DNA of 64,000 nt, taken from assembly GCA_029785085.1 (NCBI GenBank), contig JAFMAI010000002.1, forward strand, positions 58,351 through 122,350, read 5' to 3'. This DNA comes from Nitrososphaerota archaeon. GTDB lineage: Archaea > Thermoproteota > Nitrososphaeria > Nitrososphaerales > Gagatemarchaeaceae. Numbering within the stretch: position 1 is the stretch's first letter; each line of letters opens with the position of its first letter. Positions 35,734 to 44,230 of this stretch are shown here, piece by piece. The notes beneath the pieces were generated by a model. It was not told the DNA's origin, made no database searches, and worked only from the letters and a program-made list of their open reading frames with translations. A program made the position numbers and the translations under genes.

Positions 35734-36903
35734 TTGAAATTCGTGGCTAGGCACGCTCGTTCCATCTCGACGGGCGGACCAACTCCACCGGCGCCGGACA
35801 GCCGAGGAGGAAGAGCAAAGGGCCTAGTTGTAGTAGTTCTGGTCCTGGTAGCTGCGCTCGCGGTGGTCGATCCTTCGCTGTCTGCCACGCTCCGACATGA
35901 CTACTCGACCCTCGTTGCTCTTGTCTCGGGCGGAAAATCGGTTTCGAGCATTTCAGTCGGAACGAGCATAGGGAGCTGTTCAAGCGCGGTCACAATCCAA
36001 CCTCTGACCAATCCCGACATAGTAAACGGATCCGCTGTCGTCGCATATCCTCCTGACTATTGCACCCTTGCGGGATACGCCCTCGCGCAGATCAACGCCG
36101 ACAGGGCGGCTAACGGCACAGGGCCGGTCGCGCTTGCCTTCAACCGCGCCGCCCAACAGCACGCCGACTCCATGCTCTACTACTCCTACTTCAGCCACTT
36201 CGACACCCAGGGATACAAGCCATACATGCGATACACCCTTCTCGGTGGGCGAGGAGCAGACTTTGAGAACATAGCATACTCGGAGTACTCGGTGGGGCTT
36301 CTTGGACGGACGGCAGCAATAGAAAACGCAATCAGAAATCTAGAGCACCTGATGGTCTACAACGACGTCGTCTGCTGCAACAACGGGCACAGATACAATA
36401 TACTCGACCCCCTCCACAACTTCGTGTCCGTCGGAGTGGCCTACAACAGCACCTACGTCTTCTTCGACGAAGAGTTTCAGAACGAATACCTCAACCTGAG
36501 CCTCAAGGTTACAAGTGCTCCCTCTGCGAGTCCATACCAAGTCACAATGCTTGGTACTCCTATTTTAGGAACGCCGGTCCCGACCGCAATCTACGTGGCG
36601 TTCGACACCACGCCCGCCCCTGAAACCCGGACCCAGCTCGAGAGTGGACCCACCGAATACGGACCTGGTGCTCTGTTGGGCGGCGTTCTCCCTCCGACTG
36701 GGTTGTTTGGGGGCTGTGGCCAATTCGCAACCGGAATCACTCAATGCGCAAGCAGATGGGCATTCAATCCAACTGCCATTTACATCGCATTCTCCTTGAA
36801 CCAGTTCGTCAAGGAGAAGGGGCCGGGGGTCTACACCATCTATCTGGTCACAGGCCCGAGCACAGACACGGCCATAACCACCATATCTATCTTCGTGCCT
36901 TAG
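35734..36903 (+). CDS. Membrane-anchored CAP/SCP-domain protein
   Basis: An N-terminal hydrophobic segment (GLVVVVLVLVAALAVVDPSLS, about residues 28-50) anchors a secreted protein. The CAP/SCP-PR1 domain follows: YALAQINADRAANGTGPVALAFNRAAQQHADSML, then FSHFDTQGYKPYMRYTLLGG and FENIAYSE, with the catalytic-like His/Glu residues. A further ~160-residue beta-rich C-terminal part is unassigned. Start TTG 35734 or GTG 35743. Role could be cell-surface related; not determinable. Confidence 0.85.
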   Translation: MKFVARHARSISTGGPTPPAPDSRGGRAKGLVVVVLVLVAALAVVDPSLSATLRHDYSTLVALVSGGKSVSSISVGTSIGSCSSAVTIQPLTNPDIVNGSAVVAYPPDYCTLAGYALAQINADRAANGTGPVALAFNRAAQQHADSMLYYSYFSHFDTQGYKPYMRYTLLGGRGADFENIAYSEYSVGLLGRTAAIENAIRNLEHLMVYNDVVCCNNGHRYNILDPLHNFVSVGVAYNSTYVFFDEEFQNEYLNLSLKVTSAPSASPYQVTMLGTPILGTPVPTAIYVAFDTTPAPETRTQLESGPTEYGPGALLGGVLPPTGLFGGCGQFATGITQCASRWAFNPTAIYIAFSLNQFVKEKGPGVYTIYLVTGPSTDTAITTISIFVP

Positions 36904-37400
36904 GCCTGACCCATCTTCGCCCTGATAATCCTGGCTGTTTCATCCATCTCTGGTTTGGAGAGCCTCTTTCTGTCTCCGAATCTGCCTTTGTCTTCCATCT
37001 TCACAGGAATGACATGCACATGAACATGGGCGACCACCTGATTGGCAGCCTCGCCGTTGTTCTGGACGAATCTGAACCCGTCAGCCCCTGCCGCTGAGAC
37101 TACTGCCCTGGACACTTTGGACGCGACTCGAAAGAGGCCCGCGACATCCGTTTCTTTCATGTCCCAGATGGTCTCTCCGTGCTCTTTCGGACAGACCAAA
37201 GTGTGGCCCCTCGAGAAGGGGAAGATGTCCAAGAATGCGACGTACTTCTCGTCTTCGTACACTATGTTCGAAGGGGCCGTCTTCGACACAATCTGGCAGA
37301 ATATACAGTTTCTAGCTTCCTTGAGGGGAGAACCGAGTCCTATCCGTCGGTATGGGCCCGCCACTTGCCCGTTGGTCCCCACCATGTTCCCCTCTTCCAA
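36900..37400 (-). CDS. HIT-family hydrolase
   Basis: The histidine triad HVHVHVIP is near residue 128, with CIFCQIVSKTAPSNIVYEDEKYVAFLDIFPFSRGHTLVCPK earlier. HIT proteins split nucleotide phosphoramidates or dinucleoside polyphosphates. The N-terminal CIFC pair may bind zinc, as in FHIT-like HINT relatives. The 3' ends of this gene and the CAP gene overlap by four bases in convergent orientation. Confidence 0.94.
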   Translation of the reverse strand: MEEGNMVGTNGQVAGPYRRIGLGSPLKEARNCIFCQIVSKTAPSNIVYEDEKYVAFLDIFPFSRGHTLVCPKEHGETIWDMKETDVAGLFRVASKVSRAVVSAAGADGFRFVQNNGEAANQVVAHVHVHVIPVKMEDKGRFGDRKRLSKPEMDETARIIRAKMGQA

Positions 37401-37439
37401 GCCGCCCTTAATACGTGCTCATGGTAGACTCTTAGACGA

Positions 37440-37595
37440 TTGCCATGCGAGAGATGCCGTGCCGGGGAGCTGACAGATTATGAACGCAGAATAGAGGGTG
37501 AGGAAAAGGTCACTATCAGAGGCGTGCGGTGCAGCCTGTGCGGCTACACCGAGCTGGCAGACGACGAGGCGATCTGGGCTGCGGTCGGGCTCTAG
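37440..37595 (+). CDS. Zinc-ribbon protein, 51 aa
   Basis: Short frame starting TTG: MPCERCRAGELTDYER, then CSLCGYTELADDE, with two CxxC pairs. The product is almost entirely the zinc-binding module. The stop lies 2 bp from the convergent stop of the next metalloprotease gene. Start codon TTG 37440 is inferred because the frame closes upstream. Divergent from the HIT gene. Confidence 0.65.
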   Translation: MPCERCRAGELTDYERRIEGEEKVTIRGVRCSLCGYTELADDEAIWAAVGL

Positions 37596-37597
37596 GT

Positions 37598-37945
37598 CTA
37601 CTCCAGAGCGGTCCGTTGATATGCGGATATGAACTCGAGCGCGAATTTGTCTGCCTGTTTTTCCGTTCCACGATGCTTCCCGCTCACTGATCTCAAGTGG
37701 TGATAGAACTCATGAACCATCACGAAGGGGTTGTAGAGGAACTCACGGCGCGCAGCGAGTATCTCCTTTCGCCTCTGCGAGTAGACTGCGGCGACGCCCT
37801 TGGTCTTCCCTTCGACCACCCCTATCCCTAGCTTGGGTTCTGAAACTTTGTACCACTTCGAAAGGACCTTGATGGCCTCCTCGGGTTTGGAGTCAAAGAT
37901 CAAGGCGACCACATATGCCTGCATCTGTTCTTGCGAGAGCCCCAT
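37598..37945 (-). CDS. Small zinc-metalloprotease-like protein (HEFYHH)
   Basis: HEFYHH near residue 80, in FVMVHEFYHHLRSV with a downstream Glu in EKQADKFALEF, has the HExxH plus third ligand arrangement of a gluzincin. The N-terminal half is an alpha/beta region (AYVVALIFDSKPEEAIKVLSKWY). ATG 37945 is preferred to the TTG 33 bp upstream since TTAAG at about 37970 would be its TATA box. Likely a conserved archaeal peptidase of unknown substrate. Confidence 0.7.
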   Translation of the reverse strand: MGLSQEQMQAYVVALIFDSKPEEAIKVLSKWYKVSEPKLGIGVVEGKTKGVAAVYSQRRKEILAARREFLYNPFVMVHEFYHHLRSVSGKHRGTEKQADKFALEFISAYQRTALE

Positions 37946-38286
37946 TGGAAACCCCGGTGCTCCATCCCACTTAAGCAATCGAGCCTGTCGTTACCAGTTG
38001 AGCCGTTGGTCAGCAATCATTGATTCCTCCGTTCAACTGGCAATTGGGTCGGAAGGAGGTGCATGAACAGGAGAAGGCACATAAAACTCGACGGTCCGAA
38101 GGGAACCAGGTTCAGGGGACCCCCCTCTCTGTTTTCCATCGGCTGAGCGTCACCAGGCTCATGCGCGGCTAGGTGCAGATTGGCTTCTGCCTCAGCGAAT
38201 CATGTCTCTGGCTGATGACTTGTAGAGTACGTGATTCACGCGGGGAACCGAGCGGTTTAATCACTAAGCGCACCAGGGAGATAGGT

Positions 38287-38955
38287 TTGCCGAGGACCAA
38301 CGCAATTCTCTCATGGAGCGGAGGAAAGGACAGCTCGCTGGCTTTGCAGGAGGCGTCGGAGTCTCCGGACCTCGAGGTCGTATCTCTCCTGACCACTCTG
38401 ACGGGAGACTTCAACAGAGTCAGCATGCACGGAGTGAGGAGGACTCTATTGCATATCCAAGCGAGGAATTTGCGGCTCCCGCTCGACGAAGTCTGGATCG
38501 GGAAGGGGGCCTCGAATGACGAATATTCCTCGGCGATGCGCGAGGCCATGCTCAAGCACCATGGTCGCGGTGTGCGCTGCGTCGTCTTCGGCGACATATT
38601 CCTTGAAGATATACGCCGATTTCGGGAGGACGAGCTTTCAAAGGTGGCAATGGAAGGGGTGTTCCCTCTGTGGATGAAGGACACGACGAGGCTGGCCACC
38701 CAGTTCGTCAAGGACGGGTTCAAGGCGGTAGTGTGCACAGTAGATCCAAAGGCGCTTAACAAGAGCTATTGCGGCAGAGAGTTCGATGAATCGTTCATCT
38801 CTGACCTCCCGCCTTCGGTGGACCCATGTGGAGAGAACGGAGAGTTCCATACCTTCGTGTACGATGGGCCGATGTTCGAGAAGGAGGTTCCGATTCGGAA
38901 GGGCGAAATCGTACTCAGGGACGGGTTCTACTTCGCAGACATTCTCCTAAGGTGA
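38287..38955 (+). CDS. Diphthine-ammonia ligase-like ATPase
   Basis: N-type ATP pyrophosphatase: ILSWSGGKDSSLAL binds ATP; GVRCVVFGDIFLED and the VDPCGENGEFHTFVYDGPMF block are those of the Dph6/ATP_bind_4 family, which amidates diphthine on translation factor EF2. The C-terminal IRKGEIVLRDGFYF supports the same. TTG 38287 gives the N-terminus MPRTNAILSWSGG; the frame is open further upstream. No dph2/dph5 gene is in the window. Confidence 0.85.
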   Translation: MPRTNAILSWSGGKDSSLALQEASESPDLEVVSLLTTLTGDFNRVSMHGVRRTLLHIQARNLRLPLDEVWIGKGASNDEYSSAMREAMLKHHGRGVRCVVFGDIFLEDIRRFREDELSKVAMEGVFPLWMKDTTRLATQFVKDGFKAVVCTVDPKALNKSYCGREFDESFISDLPPSVDPCGENGEFHTFVYDGPMFEKEVPIRKGEIVLRDGFYFADILLR

Positions 38956-39393
38956 CTACAGCAGCGGGAGGGAAGTTCATAGGCTGTATCGCCGCCGCGA
39001 TAGATCAAGACGAAAGTCATTCCGTTGACCACACGAATGTGGTCGGCCGGGACTAGGCCGCCCTCCAAGAACCTGTCTGGTTGGTAACGAGGATAAATCA
39101 GAACTCATCCTGTATATTCGACACGCCCCTTTTTCATGTCACATGGTGTTCTCCACGCTGGATACCACGAGCACGACAGCAACAAAGACAGGCATGCCTT
39201 TGAGCTCGACGTTGGAGAGAATAGAGGGCGAAATTGGAGCCGATTTCAAGAACCGCGAAAGTGGCACCCGCAGCGGTGTCCCATGCTCCACAGTTGGACG
39301 TATCATCCAACGAGTCAGGGTTAATCGCGTTGGTCCTCGAAAACCAGATAGCGAAGAACAGATTATAGAGAGCTAAAGGCAGAGTACCGTACG
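38956..39393. other. Stretch without a confident gene
   Basis: About 440 bp. A 77-codon plus-strand frame ends at 39376 (VFSTLDTTSTTATKTG at its start) but has low-complexity Thr/Ser composition in the first half and is left uncalled. AT-rich sequence at 39095-39135 might be a promoter. Confidence 0.4.
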
Positions 39394-40014
39394 ATGGCTG
39401 CCGTCTCGACGCTGCTCGAGCTCGTAGAGAGAAGAGGCCAGGGGCCTTCGCCTGGTTTCAGTAGGGAGCACGCCCTGCTGGCTTTCCTGACCATCGGTGC
39501 TTCCGGGGAGATTGGAAGGCAGGCACTTGCGAGAAGTTTGAACCTAGGTGAGGGGTCGATGCGGACAGTCCTCAGAAAGTTCACCCACGCGGGCTATGTG
39601 GAGACAGACACCTTAGGGTGTCATCTCACGCCTTCTGGCAGACGACTGCATGCTTCTATCCTGAGAAGCATCCCGAAGATGGCAGCAATCAAAGACTCTC
39701 AGGTCGAGCTCGGGAAGTCCCAGGTTGCTATCCTGGTGCGGCCTATAACCGATATGGCCGCCAACGGTCTTGTCCAGCGTGACTCTGCGGTCAAAGTAGG
39801 AGCCACCGGAGCCGCCACCTATTTGATCAAGGAAGGGAAGTTTGCCATCCCAGGAAGCTCGCCTGATTGCGAGAAAGACTTCCCCGGATCTATCTGGCGC
39901 GCCCTCAGGTCTGAACTGTCGCCAAAGGATGGGGACGTGGTGATTCTTTGCGGCGCGACCGATGAAATCGCGGCCAAGCTGGGTGCCCTTTCGGCGGCTT
40001 TCACGCTTCTGTGA
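39394..40014 (+). CDS. DUF4443 winged-helix regulator
   Basis: The N-terminal helix-turn-helix is of the archaeal DUF4443 type: FSREHALLAFLTIGASGEIGRQALARSLNLGEGSMRTVLRKFTHAGYVE, then CHLTPSGRRL. The C-terminal half carries the conserved effector-like domain (VAILVRPIT, DGDVVILCGA). Such proteins are probably transcription factors sensing small ligands or metals. 206 aa. ATG 39394; promoter AT-rich segment at about 39358-39377. Confidence 0.85.
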   Translation: MAAVSTLLELVERRGQGPSPGFSREHALLAFLTIGASGEIGRQALARSLNLGEGSMRTVLRKFTHAGYVETDTLGCHLTPSGRRLHASILRSIPKMAAIKDSQVELGKSQVAILVRPITDMAANGLVQRDSAVKVGATGAATYLIKEGKFAIPGSSPDCEKDFPGSIWRALRSELSPKDGDVVILCGATDEIAAKLGALSAAFTLL

Positions 40015-40017
40015 CTA

Positions 40018-40356
40018 TTATTTGGTCGCCTGCTCGGCAGGAGCACCCTGAGGGCCTGATTGTTTGTTCACCTGTCGATTTATGGCGTCCGCGAAGTAAT
40101 GTCCGGTCACAATCACTTTCACAGACTTCACGCCCTTAACCTGAGCAAGGTTGTCCTTCAGGTCTTGAGATATCTTCAGTGCGAAAACAGGAGGGCAGAA
40201 CTGCGTGGTTGCATGATACTCGACGTCTACGTTCCCGTCTTTGACGTCTAGCTTGTCGATAAGGTTCATCTCCACGATTGGCATTCCTATCTCGGGATCC
40301 ACTATCTTCGAGACCTGTCTCTGAACCTCCCTCACGTCCACCTCTTCTGACGACAT
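40018..40356 (-). CDS. DUF59/MIP18-like protein
   Basis: DUF59 (PaaD/SufT-like) core: VQRQVSKIVDPEIGMPIVEMNLIDKLDVKDGNVDV, TTQFCPPVFALKISQDLKDNLA and the tail VKVIVTGHYFADAINRQVN. Family members help mature iron-sulfur proteins. A single Cys (FCPP) is present in the usual position. ATG 40356; the C-terminus is Gln/Pro/Ala-rich. It converges on the DUF4443 gene with 3 bp between stops. Confidence 0.85.
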   Translation of the reverse strand: MSSEEVDVREVQRQVSKIVDPEIGMPIVEMNLIDKLDVKDGNVDVEYHATTQFCPPVFALKISQDLKDNLAQVKGVKSVKVIVTGHYFADAINRQVNKQSGPQGAPAEQATK

Positions 40357-40535
40357 AGAACCACTGAAAAGCGCCCCTTCCGCTAAAAAAAGCTTGTCCC
40401 GGGACGAGCTCAGGCAGGTTTACAACCTACCACCGCAGGTGTCATCCCACGAAGCCAGAAGACGTACTCGCATCAATAGAGGCTGCCGCCCCCAGCAAAG
40501 GATGGCCAATCATCGGACCCAAGAGGGGGATCATA

Positions 40536-41018
40536 TTGGATGAGGTTGTGGGGAGACACAAGCCATCGTCGATACTCGAAGTGGGGACCAACGTAGGCTA
40601 CAGCGCCATAAGGATGGCGCGGCACCTGAAGGCAGGCCAGCGACTCACATGCGTCGAGGTCAGCGGGGACATGGCACTGGCAGCCAGGGTGAACTTCGAG
40701 AAGGCCGGGCTTTCGGACCTGATTGAAGTAATCGTAGGGGACGCACTGTCTGTGCTTCCTACGTTCACAACCCGTTTCGATATGGTCTTTCTAGATGCGG
40801 CGAAAGACGATTACCTGGACTACCTGAGGTCAGTCGAGAAGCTCCTTCATGCCGGGAGCGTGGTAGTGGCGGACAACGTGAAGTCCTTCTACCCCGCGGT
40901 CAAACCATATCTCGACTATGTGCGCAACTCGGGGAGGTACGCGAGCTCCTACAGAGACGCTCCGTCGAACTGGGGGACGGACGAGGGGGACGCTGTCGAA
41001 GTGAGCGTCAGGCTCTGA
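40536..41018 (+). CDS. O-methyltransferase, SAM-dependent (COMT-like family 3)
   Basis: SAM-binding motif SILEVGTNVGYSAIRMA, followed by CVEVSGDMALAARVNF, VIVGDALSVLP and FLDAAKDDYLDYL, the metal-linked Asp region. The called start is TTG 40536, but conserved-looking sequence (ASIEAAAPSKGWPIIGPKRGII) continues in the same frame upstream to about 40440 without a start codon. Thus the true N-terminus is probably upstream with an unusual start or a frameshift. The 160 aa called is short for the family. Confidence 0.8.
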   Translation: MDEVVGRHKPSSILEVGTNVGYSAIRMARHLKAGQRLTCVEVSGDMALAARVNFEKAGLSDLIEVIVGDALSVLPTFTTRFDMVFLDAAKDDYLDYLRSVEKLLHAGSVVVADNVKSFYPAVKPYLDYVRNSGRYASSYRDAPSNWGTDEGDAVEVSVRL

Positions 41019-42015
41019 ACCCCTCCACCAGATTCTGCCACGCGGGGCTCCCGTCGAATGGTAGGTACACTCGCACTCTGTCCAAGAGTCCTCGGTACTT
41101 GTTCTCAATCTCCCCGCCAACCTCTTTCCAAGTCCCTCCTACTACGAACTCTTCTAGCATCGCGTCATCCACCTCAGATGCCATCGTGCGCCACTCCCCC
41201 CTTGTAGACAGTGCATGCAGCCGTTCAGCCACGTCCTCCCAATGATGGAGCTCCATCACCCTCCTATACGTACGGGTCGAGGCGTAGAACGCTATCTGTT
41301 CCCTGTATGCTTCTCTGACCGCAGAGATCTCATGTTCATTGTCTCCCACGGCAGCGAACACCGACGCGGCCACTTGCACCTCTGACCTGCTCCTCCCGGA
41401 CCTCGCCGCGCCCTTTGACAGCGCAGGCTCTATGACTTCACGGAGGTATCTGAGCGTGTGGAGAGGGTGGATATGGAGGCCATCTGCAACGCCCCCTGCC
41501 AACATGCACATCGTCTCGTTGACTCCGGCAACCAGGATTGGAATTGAAGGGTGCCCAATCGGACTCGGCGTGAAGAAGGGGGTCATGAGGTCAAGCGTGT
41601 AGAATCGTCCCCTGAAGTCCAACTTTGAGCCCTCCTGCCAGCTCTTCCATACAGACCTCAGTGCCGACACATATTCCCTCATTTTTGGAGCCGGCGGGTC
41701 CCATTTCATCCCGAATCTCCGCTCGATATGGCCCTTGACCTGGCTCCCCAAACCCAGCATGAATCTGCCCCTGGAAACGCTCTGAATGTCCCAGGAGGTG
41801 TATGCCATCGTCGTGGGGCTTCTGGTGAACGCTAGTGCTATCGACGTCCCTAACCCCACGCGCTTAGTGGCAGCAGCAGCCAGAGCTAGCTGCACGAAGG
41901 GGTCGTGCTTTGTCTCGTTCGCCCAGAAGGCGTCGAACCCGTACTCCTCCGCCTTCCTCGCGAGCCCGCCTGCTTCACTCGGCTCGCCCAACGCCACCTC
42001 TGCGTCTATTTTCAA
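41008..42015 (-). CDS. LLM-class (F420-dependent) oxidoreductase
   Basis: Luciferase-like TIM barrel: AEEYGFDAFWANETKHDPFVQLALAAAATKRVGLGTSIALAFTRSP, FMLGLGSQVKGHIERRFGMKWDPP, IPILVAGVNETMCMLAGGVADG. This is the subgroup of F420- or FMN-dependent oxidoreductases related to methylenetetrahydromethanopterin reductase. 335 aa. Converges on and overlaps the methyltransferase gene by 11 bp at the 3' ends. Physiological substrate unknown. Confidence 0.92.
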   Translation of the reverse strand: MKIDAEVALGEPSEAGGLARKAEEYGFDAFWANETKHDPFVQLALAAAATKRVGLGTSIALAFTRSPTTMAYTSWDIQSVSRGRFMLGLGSQVKGHIERRFGMKWDPPAPKMREYVSALRSVWKSWQEGSKLDFRGRFYTLDLMTPFFTPSPIGHPSIPILVAGVNETMCMLAGGVADGLHIHPLHTLRYLREVIEPALSKGAARSGRSRSEVQVAASVFAAVGDNEHEISAVREAYREQIAFYASTRTYRRVMELHHWEDVAERLHALSTRGEWRTMASEVDDAMLEEFVVGGTWKEVGGEIENKYRGLLDRVRVYLPFDGSPAWQNLVEGFRA

Positions 42016-42077
42016 CCGAAGGGCACCGTCGTACGTGTGCTTCTTAAAGCCGGACCAGCGAGGACAGGCTCAACCTC

Positions 42078-42965
42078 TTGCCGAATCTTTCGGTCATCGC
42101 CGGCTTGACAACAGCGCTGTGCTGGGGGACTGGGGACTATCTGTCCAGGAGCCAGTCGGAGAGGATGGGCTACTACAAGACTCTCACATATTCAATGATA
42201 GTGACCTTCCTAGTTCTCGTCGCCCTCACTCCGGTTGTCAGCCCTGAGCTTAGCGCTCCTCTCATACCATTGGTCGTCCTCCTCGTCGCAGGGGTCTTGA
42301 ATTTTGTCGCCTTCAATTTCCTCTACCAGGCCTTCCACAGAGGGGTCGTCTCAGTCGTCGCGCCGGTTGCATACACATATCCTGCTATCACTACGCTCCT
42401 CTCCATCTTCATTTTAGGCACTGTTCTGCAGTCCGCCGAGATCCTCGCAATCGCAGGGATTATCATCGGCGTGGTCCTTACGTCAACAAGATTCTCCGAG
42501 ATAAAGCGGTCCACCATTGGCAAGGGCTCCGCAGGTCTTACCGCTGGGTTCATTCCTGCCGCCGCCGCTTCGCTCTTCTTCGGGTTCGTCTATGTAGGGG
42601 TCGGATACGCCGCGCCGTTGGTGAGCCTGGTAATCCCGGTCATGATTCTCCGGATAGTGGGAATTGCGATGGGGTTAGCGCTGGCTCCGGCCCTCAAGCA
42701 GAGCGCTAGGCCTACCAAGGGGGTCTTCTCGAGTGGGATTATCACCATGGGTATCTTGGAGGCCGTGGGCTTCCTCTCCTTGACCTATGGTATCTCTGTC
42801 CCTGGAGGATCTCTCCCAGTCGTAACGGCGATATCTGGCATGGGAGGAGCTGTGGCCGCGGGCTATGGGCTCGTCCTGCTGAAAGAGCGGCTCGAGCCGA
42901 ATCAGATAATCGGAGTGGTCATGTCCCTCTTGGGCGTCTTCGCATTGCTGTACCTGGGGGCCTAG
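42078..42965 (+). CDS. EamA/DMT-family permease
   Basis: Ten hydrophobic helices in two repeats of the EamA type; the first includes ALCWGTGDYLSRSQSERMGYYKTLTY and the second GGLPVVTAISGMGGAVAAGYGLVLLKERLEPNQIIGVVMSLLGVFALLYLG, the classic last two helices. Drug/metabolite exporter superfamily, likely for an amino acid or sugar-type metabolite. TTG 42078 start, 295 aa. Shares its upstream region with the divergent LLM gene. Confidence 0.9.
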   Translation: MPNLSVIAGLTTALCWGTGDYLSRSQSERMGYYKTLTYSMIVTFLVLVALTPVVSPELSAPLIPLVVLLVAGVLNFVAFNFLYQAFHRGVVSVVAPVAYTYPAITTLLSIFILGTVLQSAEILAIAGIIIGVVLTSTRFSEIKRSTIGKGSAGLTAGFIPAAAASLFFGFVYVGVGYAAPLVSLVIPVMILRIVGIAMGLALAPALKQSARPTKGVFSSGIITMGILEAVGFLSLTYGISVPGGSLPVVTAISGMGGAVAAGYGLVLLKERLEPNQIIGVVMSLLGVFALLYLGA

Positions 42966-42968
42966 GGG

Positions 42969-43289
42969 GTGGATTACTTCACCGCGATCCAAGAAGGAAG
43001 AAGCAGGGTCAATCGGGCGCTCGCGGTGCTTCAAAATGCAGCCGGCCCGTCATATCCGATGCTTATCCTTAAGCTCGGTGTCCCAGAGTGGACCCCTGTG
43101 GGAGATGAGATGCTGTACAAGGTGGTCCCTGGGAGGAACTCTACAGCCGCCCTGGTGATTTGCGACGCCGAAGGAAATTCTAAAGCGATGAGCGCCTGGC
43201 TGCGCGCAGAGAAAGCGGACGAGGTTTCCCAGAGATTGGATGCAGAAGGGATTTCCGTCTATCTTGGAGACGTCAAGCTCCCGATCTGA
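42969..43289 (+). CDS. Hypothetical protein, 106 aa
   Basis: GTG start 3 bp after the EamA gene stop, so probably coupled. Sequence MDYFTAIQEGRSRVNRALAVLQ, then beta-rich DEMLYKVVPGRNSTAALVICDAEGN and helical EKADEVSQRLDAEGISVYLGD. The alternation suggests a small alpha/beta domain. No family recognised. A regulatory or accessory role for the permease is possible but unproven. Confidence 0.7.
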   Translation: MDYFTAIQEGRSRVNRALAVLQNAAGPSYPMLILKLGVPEWTPVGDEMLYKVVPGRNSTAALVICDAEGNSKAMSAWLRAEKADEVSQRLDAEGISVYLGDVKLPI

Positions 43290-43423
43290 GCATCCTATTT
43301 ATTAACCAGTCTAGAGTCGGAACACCTTGCGCCTGGCCTGTGCCTACCCTAGGCTTCGAAGAGGAGTTCTGTTTTGAAGCTCGGGTCGAGCAGGTTGGAC
43401 GCAGAAAAATTGGGGGTGAACGA

Positions 43424-43600
43424 ATGGCAAGATGTTCGGTCTGCAAGGGTCACGCAGTGGCGTCGTGCGCAGAATGCGAAGCCTTAGTGTGTATGTCGCA
43501 CTCCACTACAATCTTCGACGAAGGGAGCAGGGCTATGAAGACTTACTGCGGCAACTGTACGGCTAAGCGGATGCCCATGTGGGTAGCGCGGCGAAGGTGA
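43424..43600 (+). CDS. Small B-box-like zinc protein, 58 aa
   Basis: Start at ATG 43424 after a GGGGGTGA purine box; the upstream in-frame extension is not convincing. MARCSVCKGHAVASCAECEALVCMSHS and YCGNCTAKRMP give six Cys and one or two His arranged like a B-box or treble clef zinc site. Likely protein-protein interaction. Arg-rich tail. Confidence 0.75.
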   Translation: MARCSVCKGHAVASCAECEALVCMSHSTTIFDEGSRAMKTYCGNCTAKRMPMWVARRR

Positions 43601-43712
43601 AGGTAGGAAACGCCCTCGAGTGGGCATAACCTACTTTGAAGTCTAGATGCGCTCTATTCTATAGGATTAACTACATTCCTGAAGGTTCGAGGCTGCGCTG
43701 ACTGCAATTGGG

Positions 43713-44153
43713 TTATTCAAAAGATAGGCTAGAGCGCGTCCATAGCGGCCTTGTCTTCGTCGACCATATCCTCTCGAACTGTCCCTTGGCGGGTCCCTTC
43801 GCGAAGAGGCCTAGCCTTCCCAGCTCCAAGCTCGCGGAATATTTCACTTCAGTTCCGTCAGCGACCTGCTTGAGGGCCATGGTCACCTTGCTTCCCTTGC
43901 CGTCTCCCTCCAGAGTATCAACATAGAGGGTCTGGGTGGCTTCGTCAAAGGTCAACGTGTTGATTGAGCTGATCTTCTTGCCCATCATGGCAGCATGTTG
44001 TTCGATCCTAACTCCACCCCCGTAGCCAAGGACTTCCACCTCTTTCACGAGGTTAGGGTGCACTTTAGGTAGGTTCTCAGGGTGCATGCAAAACTCTATG
44101 GCTTTCGAAATAGGCGCCTGCGTCTTCCCCATCTTTTCCCAACCTGTGGGCAT
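43713..44153 (-). CDS. SRPBCC/START-like protein with frameshifted C-terminus
   Basis: SRPBCC fold (polyketide cyclase or coenzyme-Q-binding type): APISKAIEFCMHPENLPKVHPNLVKEVEVLG, GYGGGVRIEQHAAMMGKK, FDEATQTLYVDTLEGDGKGSKVTMALKQ. The last 21 codons (from RIWSTKTRP) are not family-like; in the neighbouring frame the sequence reads MVDEDKAAMDAL then stop, which suits the closing helix. A one-base loss near 43765-43775 explains this. Ligand unknown. Confidence 0.8.
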   Translation of the reverse strand: MPTGWEKMGKTQAPISKAIEFCMHPENLPKVHPNLVKEVEVLGYGGGVRIEQHAAMMGKKISSINTLTFDEATQTLYVDTLEGDGKGSKVTMALKQVADGTEVKYSASLELGRLGLFAKGPAKGQFERIWSTKTRPLWTRSSLSFE

Positions 44154-44230
44154 GGCGTGGATGTTGAGAGTGGGATCGCTTAGGTGTGCCCCGACTGCGA
44201 CGCCATAGCCTCGGGCACCAGAGCAGGTGT

